A stretch of DNA of 10,889 bases from Acidobacteriota bacterium (lineage in GTDB: Bacteria > Acidobacteriota > Terriglobia > Terriglobales > Acidobacteriaceae): assembly GCA_003223595.1 (NCBI GenBank), contig QHVR01000334.1, forward strand, positions 1-10,889. Direction: 5' to 3'. The notes beneath the pieces were generated by a model. The model did no database searches. It was not told where the DNA came from and saw only the letters and a program-made list of their open reading frames with translations. Positions 1 to 5,744 of this stretch are shown here, piece after piece; the stretch's first letter is position 1; every line of letters starts with the position of its first letter. The translations under genes and the position numbers were made by a program.

Positions 1-225
1 TGGCTTGTTCTCAGCCTGTGCGACGGGCATGGCCGCCATGGGCTGCGCTTGCGGCTCTGCTGCTGGAACCGGGTTATTGATGGTTATGGGCTTCGGTTTG
101 TCGCTCGAACATCCGACTGCGATGGAGCAGATGATGAGGACGGCAGCGAATACGAGCGCGCTGGCGTTCTTGCCCCAGGTCAGAAAACTGGTCTCTCGCG
201 TGTTGCTCAGGTTGATGCGGGTCAT
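1..225 (-). CDS. Putative lipoprotein, N-terminal part (runs off the window)
   Basis: The minus strand is open from ATG at 225 to the window edge, giving 75 codons with no stop. A clear ribosome-binding site (AGGAGG, 7 bases before the ATG) fixes the start. Residues 1-20 are polar and start MTRINLSNTRETSFLTWGKN. A hydrophobic stretch (about 21-38) then leads to a lipobox-like end, AVGC, with Cys39 followed by SSDKPKP. After it comes a Pro/Ala/Gln-rich low-complexity linker (about 45-75). This architecture fits a lipoprotein anchored by Cys39 with a flexible tether; a signal anchor is the alternative. The visible part holds no recognisable enzymatic domain, so I assign no function. The gene is divergent from the rest of the window and so belongs to another transcription unit. 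It is real on the strength of RBS, signal sequence and composition, but its family cannot be told from this fragment. Confidence 0.72.
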   Translation of the reverse strand, partial: MTRINLSNTRETSFLTWGKNASALVFAAVLIICSIAVGCSSDKPKPITINNPVPAAEPQAQPMAAMPVAQAENKP

Positions 226-331
226 TGTGGTTGCCTCCTGCCGACTAGCGGCGCCATGCATAAATGCAAGAGAAGGACCAAGCCAAGACCCGTGATTTTG
301 CGCGGCTTACAGCGATGCGAAACCCAGAGAG

Positions 332-368
332 TGTGGCCCGCGAAACACATTGTGGGCCGGGCAACACA
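332..368. repeat. Imperfect tandem direct repeat, period 19
   Basis: Two 18-base units lie at 332-349 (TGTGGCCCGCGAAACACA) and 351-368 (TGTGGGCCGGGCAACACA). They match at 15 of 18 positions, with one base between them. The role is unknown. They could be a paired operator in the divergent spacer or a remnant of a dispersed intergenic repeat. Confidence 0.6.
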
Positions 369-375
369 CGCGTAG

Positions 376-395
376 GGACAGGCCTTGGGCTGTCC
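376..395. repeat. Short inverted repeat (6-bp stem)
   Basis: GGACAG at 376-381 pairs with CTGTCC at 390-395 around an 8-base loop. It follows directly on the period-19 direct repeat. No U-tract follows on either strand, so it does not look like a terminator. It may be part of the same repeat cluster. Confidence 0.5.
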
Positions 396-492
396 AGCGG
401 AAGCGTAGCGACGCAAGTGAGGTAGAGTAGGTGAGGAAATCGGGAGAACTGTGACCGTGACCACCATCCTGAGTCTCAGCGAGCTTCGTAAG

Positions 493-531
493 GTCAACAG
501 CTCAGTCTGCGAAAAGCGCGTAGGCTGGGGC
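493..531 (+). repeat. Dispersed hairpin-type repeat, diverged copy 1
   Basis: This segment resembles 9671-9710 in the 5' end of trpB. The core 507-531 matches 9686-9710 at 20 of 25 positions, sharing CGAAAAGC, CGTAG and a final GGGGC. The flanks also align loosely, both starting GTCAA with a one-base gap. Here the stem is degenerate, with only about 4 pairs closing around the AAAAG loop, whereas the trpB copy folds well. It is likely a member of a dispersed intergenic family. Confidence 0.5.
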
Positions 532-566
532 CCGCTCGACACTACTTTTATCTTGGAGCTTTCATC

Positions 567-1479
567 ATGAACCGTTCGTGGCGTCGCTTGCTTGGTTTGC
601 TCTTGTGTCTGGGGTCGGTGGGTTGGACGCAGGAGAAAGTCATTATTGACACCGACATTGGCGACGACGTGGATGATGCGTTTGCGCTGGCGTTGGCGGT
701 GAAGAGCCCGGAACTGCAGGTGCTGGGGATTTCGACTGCATTCGGCGAAACCGACGTGCGCGCCAAAATCGTGGACCGTTTCCTGGCAGAGGTCGGGAAG
801 TCGGATATTCCTGTGTTCGTGGGGAAGCCTGCGGGAAAGACCCCGATGTCGCAGCGCATATATGGCGAAGAAGGACACTTCGCCAAGAGTTCGCATGCGG
901 ACGCGACGGATTTTTTGCTGCAAGAGATTAAAAAATATCCGGGCGAGATTACGCTGATTGCGATCGGCCCGCTGATGAACGTTGGGGAAGGCATTGACCG
1001 CGATTCAGCCACCTTTCGCAAGCTGAAGCGCGTTGTGATCATGGGAGGGTCGGTCCGGCGCGGCTATGGGGATTACGGGTATAACGAGCACTTTCCTCCT
1101 TCGCCCGAGTGGAACATCTTGAATGATGTGAAGTCGGCGCAGAAGTTGTTCGCGTCAGGCGTGCCAGTCTATGTCATGCCTCTGGATTCGACGCAGTTGA
1201 AGCTGGACGAGGTGAAGAGGGCATTCTTATTTACTCGCGGGACGGCAGTTACCGATCAGCTCGCGATTCTTTACCATCTGTGGGCGCAGGAGACTCCAAC
1301 GCTGTTTGATCCCATGACGGTGACCTTTGTCTTGAAGCCGGAGTTGTGTCCAGTGACGCCAATGCATATTCGTGTGGATGAGAAGGGATACACGCGCGAG
1401 GAGCCGGGGACGCCGAACGTTGAATTCCAATCCGGAAGATTTCTTCCAGTTTTATTTGCGGAGAGTAGGGGAACGGTAG
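567..1479 (+). CDS. Exported inosine-uridine-type nucleoside hydrolase, frameshifted near the 3' end
   Basis: Nucleoside hydrolases of this family cleave the N-glycosidic bond of nucleosides to base and ribose using a Ca2+ bound by an Asp cluster. Seen here: a signal peptide (residues 1 to about 21, ending GWTQ), the Asp cluster DTDIGDDVDDA (28-38), a GPLMNV motif, IMGGSV, and the conserved block WNILNDVKSA. Two family positions differ: the usual catalytic His before DP is Phe247 (LFDP), and the usual Asn of the second loop reads FGETD. Substrate and activity are therefore uncertain. The reading frame is intact to PGTPNV (about 1421). The expected ending, NPEDFFQFYLRRVGER and stop, is found in the +1 frame, with TAG at 1477-1479. 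The intended product is about 303 residues, normal for the family. GGAG 8 bases before the ATG is a good RBS. The GH28 gene follows after 68 bases, suggesting an operon. Confidence 0.8.
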
Positions 1480-1502
1480 GGCGGAAATGCGTAATGAAGA
1501 TC

Positions 1503-1524
1503 AGTGGGAGTGAAAAGACCCACT
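1503..1524 (+). other. Intergenic hairpin between nucleoside hydrolase and GH28 genes
   Basis: AGTGGG (1503-1508) pairs with CCCACT (1519-1524) around a 10-base A-rich loop, and TTTCATT follows. It lies between the natural hydrolase stop (1479) and the GH28 RBS. It could be a weak attenuator or an mRNA-processing site. The stem and T-run are too short to call it a terminator. Confidence 0.4.
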
Positions 1525-1535
1525 TTCATTGCCAC

Positions 1536-1540
1536 GAGGG
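1536..1540 (+). promoter_or_regulatory. Ribosome-binding site that marks an internal start at 1548
   Basis: GAGGG at 1536-1540, then a 7-base spacer, then ATG at 1548. The site lies inside the long fused frame, and together with the Tat signal that follows it argues that translation of the GH28 protein starts here. Confidence 0.65.
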
Positions 1541-1547
1541 AATTCTT

Positions 1548-3161
1548 ATGCGACCTGAAGACAGTGGGCGGCGCGGGTTTTTGAAAGGACTGGGAACTGC
1601 AGGGGGAGTGGCCTTGGTTCCCAAGATCCCCGCTTCTGCCGCTCAGGACGCCGCTCAACCTGCGTCCCGCGCTCTTTTCCGCGATGTGCGGAACTTTGGG
1701 GCTACTGGGGACGGAAAAAGTTTGGATACTGACGCCGTCAACCGGGCGATTGAGGAGGCAGCCCACTCGGGCGGAGGAACGGTCTACTTCCCTGCTGGAA
1801 ATTATCTTTGTTACTCCCTTCATCTGAAGAGCAAGGTTGCGCTATATCTGGAGCAGGGGGCCACGATTGTGGCGGCAGACCCTGCCTCGGATGCCTCTCG
1901 CAGTTATGATGCGGCCGAATCGAACAAGCCTTGGGAGGACTATCAGGATTTCGGACACAATCATTGGCATAACAGCCTGATCTGGGGCGAGGGGCTCAGC
2001 GATGTTTCGATCTGCGGGCCGGGGTTGATCTGGGGAAAAGGGCTGAGCCGCGGATGGGGCGCGGGTCCGGTTGCGGAGCAGCCTGGGGTCGCCAACAAAG
2101 CGATAGCACTCAAGCATTGCCGGAACGTGCTGCTTCGCGATTTCTCCATTTTGCACGGCGGGCATTTCGGGATTCTCGCGACTGGAGTCGACAATCTCAC
2201 CATCGACAATTTGAAGATCGACACGAACCGCGACGGAGTGGATGTGGACTGCTGCCGCAATGTGCGGATCTCCAACTGCAGCGTGAATTCGCCTTGGGAT
2301 GATGGCATCTGCCTGAAGAGTTCGTTCGCCCTGGGCTATGCGCGCGCAACGGAGATGGTGACCATCACCAATTGTTTGCTCAGTGGCAGCTTTGAAGAAG
2401 GGGCGCTGCTGGACGGGACCTTCAAGAAATTTGCCGATGGTACCAAGGTTCCCCGCACCGGCCGCATCAAATTCGGCACGGAATCGAATGGCGGCTTCAA
2501 GAACATCACCGTTTCAAATTGCGTCTTTGACGGCTGCCGCGGTTTGGCCATAGAGAGCGTGGATGGAGCGGTCATTGAAGATGTGACATGCGCGAACATT
2601 ACCATGCGGGATGCAGTGGAAGCTCCCATCTTTGTGCGCTTGGGAGCGCGGATGCGTGGGCCGTCTGGCGTTCCTGTGGGCGCGATCCGGCGATTGATCT
2701 TGAGCAACATCACTGTGCTCTGCGCCGCCCCGAACTCAGCCCGGATCGCATCGATCGTGGCGGGAATTCCGGGACATCCGATCGAAGATGTGAAGATCAG
2801 CGATGTGGTGGTCGTGCACGGGGGCGGGGGAACCGCGAGCGACGCGCAAAGAGCGATTCCGCAGGAGGAGAAGAAATATCCGGAGCCGACAATGTTTGGC
2901 ACGACTCCGGCGCATGGTTTTTTTGTGCGTCATGTGCGAGGGCTGGAGATGGAGAGCGTGAAGATTGAACACGCCAACCCGGATGCGCGGCCTGTGTTTG
3001 TGCTCGATGATGTGGAGGGCGCTGATTTCGGGCGGATCAAGGCGGCCACCGATCACGGAGTGCCGACATTTTCCTTGAACCAGGTGCGAGACTTCAGCGT
3101 GGCACGGAGTAAGCCGGTGCCGGATACAGAGATTGAAGTGGTAGGGAAGAAGGAAATCTAG
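1548..3161 (+). CDS. Tat-exported GH28-family polygalacturonase-like glycoside hydrolase
   Basis: GH28 enzymes hydrolyse galacturonic-acid linkages in pectin from a right-handed parallel beta-helix. From ATG 1548 the product is 537 residues. It opens with a Tat signal (GRRGFLKGLG at 7-16, likely AxA cleavage near 29-31), so the enzyme should be exported folded. The N-terminal beta-helix entry is typical (FRDVRNFGATGDG, GGGTVYFPAG, LYLEQGATIVAA). NRDGVDVD (227-234) and DDGICLKS (from Asp251-Asp252) supply the family's catalytic aspartates. The usual GHG histidine is absent before GTESNGG (310-316), and the usual RIK motif reads LAIES (333-337). This points to a divergent clade rather than a classical endo-polygalacturonase; a rhamnogalacturonan or exo-type activity is possible. 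It follows the nucleoside hydrolase gene and has its own RBS. Membership of the beta-helix family is confident; the substrate is not. Confidence 0.83.
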   Translation: MRPEDSGRRGFLKGLGTAGGVALVPKIPASAAQDAAQPASRALFRDVRNFGATGDGKSLDTDAVNRAIEEAAHSGGGTVYFPAGNYLCYSLHLKSKVALYLEQGATIVAADPASDASRSYDAAESNKPWEDYQDFGHNHWHNSLIWGEGLSDVSICGPGLIWGKGLSRGWGAGPVAEQPGVANKAIALKHCRNVLLRDFSILHGGHFGILATGVDNLTIDNLKIDTNRDGVDVDCCRNVRISNCSVNSPWDDGICLKSSFALGYARATEMVTITNCLLSGSFEEGALLDGTFKKFADGTKVPRTGRIKFGTESNGGFKNITVSNCVFDGCRGLAIESVDGAVIEDVTCANITMRDAVEAPIFVRLGARMRGPSGVPVGAIRRLILSNITVLCAAPNSARIASIVAGIPGHPIEDVKISDVVVVHGGGGTASDAQRAIPQEEKKYPEPTMFGTTPAHGFFVRHVRGLEMESVKIEHANPDARPVFVLDDVEGADFGRIKAATDHGVPTFSLNQVRDFSVARSKPVPDTEIEVVGKKEI

Positions 3162-3165
3162 AAAG

Positions 3166-3196
3166 CAGTTCTCAGTAGTCAGCTCTCAGTTCTCGG
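3166..3196 (+). repeat. Heptanucleotide tandem repeat (CAGTTCT-like), four units
   Basis: Directly after the GH28 stop come four 7-base units, CAGTTCT, CAGTAGT, CAGCTCT and CAGTTCT, starting at 3166, 3173, 3180 and 3187 and then breaking off in CGG. It is a short tandem repeat in non-coding DNA. A second, different heptamer array lies on the far side of the next gene. Confidence 0.7.
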
Positions 3197-3260
3197 TTTT
3201 GCTCATTCTTTAGATTTACTAGCGGGTTCCAGGGCGCGGACTCGGAGTACAGCTTGAGCA

Positions 3261-3288
3261 GGGATGCCTCGCTTCGCTCGGAATGACA
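3261..3288. repeat. Dispersed intergenic repeat (TCATTCCGAGCGAAGCGAGG type)
   Basis: On the minus strand this reads TGTCATTCCGAGCGAAGCGA and then GGCATCCC. That motif is familiar as a dispersed intergenic repeat in many bacterial genomes. Its spurious translations (SEAR- and RAKRG-type peptides) are common false proteins, and both appear in antisense frames here. It lies in the 168-base spacer 3162-3329, where I see no clear terminator or promoter. The element may extend left towards about 3205, but I cannot bound it. Confidence 0.55.
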
Positions 3289-3329
3289 ATTGTTTGCGAT
3301 ACGGATGCGTTTGATTCGGAGACCTGGAA

Positions 3330-4724
3330 ATGCTGATTCGGTTTTGGATCGCGGTTTTGATCGTTGTGAGTGGTACCGCCGTCGCGCAGGACAAGCAGGC
3401 TGTCGACCTCATCGTGAGCGGCGGGACTGTCGTCACTATGGACGGGGCGCGCGCGGTTTATCAGGATGGAAGTTTGGCTGTGCGCGGAGATTCCATCGTG
3501 GCGGTCGGGCCGCGGGCGGAGATTGAGTCGCACTATCGCGGGGCGCAGGTGATCGATGCGCGCGGGCATCTCGTGCTGCCAGGGTTCATCAACGGGCATA
3601 CGCACGTGCCCATGACCTTGTTTCGCGGGTTGCATGACGACGTCACGCTGAACGACTGGCTTTACAAGTACATCTTCCCGGCGGAAAAGAAGAATGTGAA
3701 TGAAGAGTTCGTGCGCTGGGGAACCAGGCTGGCTGCGGCGGAGCAGATTCGCGCTGGCGTGACTACGTTTGCCGATATGTATTACTTCGAGGACGCGATC
3801 GCGGAGGAGACAAAGGCGGCTGGCATGCGAGGCGTGCTTGGCGAGACCTTCATCGACTTTCCTGCTCCAGACAACAAGTCGGAAGCGGAGATGCTGGCCT
3901 ATACGGAGAAATTCCTGAAGCGCTGGCAGGGAGATCCGCTGATCCATGCGGCCGCGGCGCCCCATTCCATTTATACCTGCTCGAAGAAGACTCTGCAGGA
4001 TGCGGCGGCGCTCGCTCGCAAGTATCACGCGCCGATCTTGATTCACGTGGCGGAGATGAAGAAGGAGTGGGACGACAGCGAAAAGGCGAACGGGATGTCT
4101 CCGGTGCAGTATCTAGAGAAGATTGGCGTGCTGGGGCCGGACATTGTCGCGGCGCATTGCATTTTCGTCGATCAAGCGGACCGCAAGTTGCTGGCTGAGC
4201 GCGGCACCGGGTGCGTGCACAATCCTTCGAGCAACATGATGATCGCCAGCGGAGTTTCGCCGGTGCCCGAGATGCGGGGGGCGGGAGTGGCGGTCGGGCT
4301 GGGAACTGACGGTCCGGCGGGGAGTAACAACGATCTCGATCTGATGGAGGAGATCGATCTGGCGGCCAAGCTGGCGAAAATTTCGAAGATGGATCCGCTG
4401 GCGCTGGGCGCGAAGGATGTTGTGGGGATGGCCACGATCGATGGCGCCCGCGCCTTGCACATGGAGACAGAGATTGGATCGCTGGAGGCCGGCAAGAAAG
4501 CTGATCTGGTGCTGATCAGCTTGAGCGAGCCGAATGCCGTGCCCATGTATGACATCTATGCGCAGATCGCTTATTCGCTCAAAAGCCGTGATGTGGAAGA
4601 CGTGGTCATTGGCGGGCGCGTCGTGATGCGGGCTCGGAAATTGCTGACTGTCGACGAACCGGCGGTGATTGAGAAGGCGCGGCAGTATGGTGCGGCGGTA
4701 AAGAAGTCATTGGGCATGGAGTAA
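3330..4724 (+). CDS. Exported amidohydrolase of the SAH/MTA (adenosine-type) deaminase family
   Basis: This protein of 464 residues belongs to the ATZ/TRZ/MtaD-like amidohydrolases, which deaminate adenosine-type compounds (S-adenosylhomocysteine, 5'-methylthioadenosine) or other amino-heterocycles with one divalent metal. The metal and catalytic set is complete: His90-Thr-His92 (GHTHVPMTLFRG), His212 (PHSIYTCS), His239 with Glu242 (ILIHVAE), His276 (AHCIFVD) and Asp327 (GTDGPAGSNND). A small beta-domain flanks the barrel at both ends (DLIVSGGTVVTMDG; GSLEAGKKADLVLI). Residues 1-20 (MLIRFWIAVLIVVSGTAVAQ) are a typical signal peptide, which is unusual because characterised members are cytosolic. 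GGAG lies 8 bases before the ATG. The upstream nucleoside hydrolase suggests a nucleoside-scavenging context. Activity as SAH/MTA deaminase is the best guess from sequence; guanine, cytosine or triazine-type substrates are alternatives. Confidence 0.85.
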   Translation: MLIRFWIAVLIVVSGTAVAQDKQAVDLIVSGGTVVTMDGARAVYQDGSLAVRGDSIVAVGPRAEIESHYRGAQVIDARGHLVLPGFINGHTHVPMTLFRGLHDDVTLNDWLYKYIFPAEKKNVNEEFVRWGTRLAAAEQIRAGVTTFADMYYFEDAIAEETKAAGMRGVLGETFIDFPAPDNKSEAEMLAYTEKFLKRWQGDPLIHAAAAPHSIYTCSKKTLQDAAALARKYHAPILIHVAEMKKEWDDSEKANGMSPVQYLEKIGVLGPDIVAAHCIFVDQADRKLLAERGTGCVHNPSSNMMIASGVSPVPEMRGAGVAVGLGTDGPAGSNNDLDLMEEIDLAAKLAKISKMDPLALGAKDVVGMATIDGARALHMETEIGSLEAGKKADLVLISLSEPNAVPMYDIYAQIAYSLKSRDVEDVVIGGRVVMRARKLLTVDEPAVIEKARQYGAAVKKSLGME

Positions 4725-4729
4725 CTGCA

Positions 4730-5677
4730 TTGACACATTCAGGGGACAGGGATCAGGGGATAGGGATCAGGAAGGCAGCATGGTGGAAGCTTCTTTGCAT
4801 TTTATTTTTGTTTATCAGTGGTTGTGCTGCCCAGAAAGTTGCGATTACTTTTGATGACCTGCCGCTGAATGGAGATCTGCCGCCTGGAGTTACGCGCGTG
4901 CAGATTGCGCGGGATACGATCGCGGTTCTAGAGAAGGCGCACATGCCTCCGGCGTACGGATTCATTAATGCGAAGAAGCTGGAGGGGAATGCGGACGCGG
5001 CCGAGGCGTTGAAGGTTTGGGCTGCCGCGGAGCCGTTTGGCACGCATACATATTCGCACCTGGATTTGAATCAGAATCCAGCCGAAGCTTTTGATCGTGA
5101 AGTCGACGAGAACGAGCCGGCGCTGGAGTTGCTGGCGAAACCTGGACAGGAGTGGCACTGGCTGCGGTATCCATTTTTGCGCGAGGGAGACACGGTCGAG
5201 AAGAGGCGCGCCGTGCGGAGTTATCTGCAGGGACATCACTATCGCATCGCGCAAGTCACGCTCGATTGGGAAGATTATCTATGGAACAGTGCGTATGCGC
5301 GCTGCGAAGCGAAGCAGGATGAGAAGTCGATTGCGTGGCTGCGGTCCAGTTACCTGAATATCGCCTCTTCTTATCTGGATTTGGGGCGCAACATGGCGAA
5401 GCTGGTCTATGGGCACGATATTAATCATGTGCTGCTGCTGCACCTGGGGGCATTCAGCAGCACGATTCTGCCGGACGTATTCGAGCTAATGAAGCAGAAA
5501 GGATTCGAGCCGGTGACGCTGGAAGAGGCGCAGAGCGATGCGGCCTATGAGGGCGATCCAGATGCCGGCTCGCAATACGGCGGGACGCTGCTGGAGCAGT
5601 GGATGGATGCCAGGAAGATCAAATATCCGCCGGTGATGGCCAAGCCCTACAAAGAGATAAAAGAGATTTGCCAGTAG
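4730..5677 (+). CDS. Polysaccharide deacetylase (NodB-type) family lipoprotein; start uncertain
   Basis: NodB-fold enzymes remove acetyl groups from amino sugars or O-acetyl groups from polysaccharides using a metal held by Asp-His-His. Seen, numbered from TTG 4730: TFDD (40-43), GTHTYSH with His106 and His110, the RYPF motif, DWEDYLW, and LLLHLGAF near the C-terminus. All five family motifs are recognisable, though the last lacks the usual HD pair. The N-terminus has a hydrophobic segment ending FISGC-AAQ, so lipidation at Cys32 is likely, with ordinary cleavage as the alternative. TTG 4730 has GGAG 8 bases upstream and lies 5 bases after the deaminase stop, which suggests coupling. However, its first 14 codons run through a heptamer repeat, and a better RBS-ATG pair at 4780 is one base out of frame (see the separate entry). 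The target polymer (chitin, peptidoglycan or other) is unknown. Confidence 0.82.
   Translation: MTHSGDRDQGIGIRKAAWWKLLCILFLFISGCAAQKVAITFDDLPLNGDLPPGVTRVQIARDTIAVLEKAHMPPAYGFINAKKLEGNADAAEALKVWAAAEPFGTHTYSHLDLNQNPAEAFDREVDENEPALELLAKPGQEWHWLRYPFLREGDTVEKRRAVRSYLQGHHYRIAQVTLDWEDYLWNSAYARCEAKQDEKSIAWLRSSYLNIASSYLDLGRNMAKLVYGHDINHVLLLHLGAFSSTILPDVFELMKQKGFEPVTLEEAQSDAAYEGDPDAGSQYGGTLLEQWMDARKIKYPPVMAKPYKEIKEICQ
4741..4771 (+). repeat. Heptanucleotide tandem repeat (AGGGRAY), four units, at the deacetylase 5' end
   Basis: AGGGGAC, AGGGATC, AGGGGAT and AGGGATC start at 4741, 4748, 4755 and 4762, and AGG follows. Read as a 14-base unit there are two copies with one mismatch. It lies where the deacetylase N-terminus would be if TTG 4730 is used, and translates to a polar Gly/Asp-rich run that looks non-native. 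Confidence 0.7.
4769..4782 (+). promoter_or_regulatory. Strong RBS and ATG one base out of frame with the deacetylase
   Basis: AGGAAGG (4769-4775) is followed after 4 bases by ATG (4780-4782). Read as is, that ATG opens a frame that stops within about 25 codons. If one G of ATGGTGG were absent, the product would begin MWKLLCILFLFISGC, an ideal lipoprotein signal peptide joined to the deacetylase. Either a one-base error or mutation sits at 4782-4783, or the TTG at 4730 is the true start. Confidence 0.45.
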
Positions 5678-5744
5678 TGCTCTTCCGTTTCAGGTAGTGT
5701 TCAGGTTCAATTGATAGTTATTGAGCGCTTGGGGACCTGTGTCG

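Larger units (their letters stand above)
226..566. other. Divergent intergenic spacer, 341 bp
   Basis: This non-coding stretch separates the minus-strand lipoprotein gene from the plus-strand nucleoside hydrolase gene, so it should hold promoters in both directions. I see no near-consensus sigma-70 promoter on either strand. On the minus strand TTGGCT lies 17 bases before a poor -10 candidate, TTATGC, which is too weak to call. A small palindrome (TGCAT-AA-ATGCA, 257-268) lies close upstream of the lipoprotein RBS. The rest carries short repeats and hairpins, listed separately. GGAG at 555-558, 8 bases before the ATG at 567, is the RBS of the next gene. Minus-strand frames running through here look like shadows. 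Confidence 0.6.
567..3161 (+). other. Apparent 864-codon fused frame (nucleoside hydrolase + GH28), probably two genes
   Basis: As sequenced, one frame runs without a stop from 567 to 3161, and gene callers will report one protein. I read it as two genes. Residues 286-327 of the fused frame lack family character and come from the out-of-frame hydrolase tail plus the spacer. At residue 328 (base 1548) a new ATG has its own RBS and begins a Tat signal peptide, which makes no sense inside an already exported protein. The hydrolase's natural C-terminus and stop can be read in the neighbouring frame. A real, recent fusion in this strain is possible but less likely than a small indel or an assembly error at about 1421-1431. 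Confidence 0.75.

Noticed and set aside
5..375. Plus-strand frames in the first 375 bases
   Set aside because: They are antisense to the lipoprotein gene, which has a strong RBS and signal sequence; the plus-strand frames have no supporting feature.
222..1042. Minus-strand frames across the spacer and the nucleoside hydrolase start
   Set aside because: Low-complexity shadows without RBS; the opposite strand carries a signal peptide and the hydrolase Asp cluster.
1503..1524. Hairpin as a rho-independent terminator
   Set aside because: Only 6 pairs with a 10-base loop, and a broken T-run follows; it also lies just ahead of a co-directional gene's RBS.
567..3161. A genuine new bifunctional nucleoside hydrolase-pectinase
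   Set aside because: The internal RBS, the Tat signal in mid-protein and the recoverable C-terminus in the next frame make a frameshift far more likely.
3219..4046. Minus-strand open frame of 275 codons over the deaminase gene
   Set aside because: It is antisense to conserved amidohydrolase metal motifs, and its C-terminal part is the spurious translation of the dispersed repeat.
5721..5744. TTG at 5721 as the start of the DUF5916 protein
   Set aside because: It adds eight residues ahead of a normal signal peptide; ATG 5745 has an RBS and gives a standard N-terminus.
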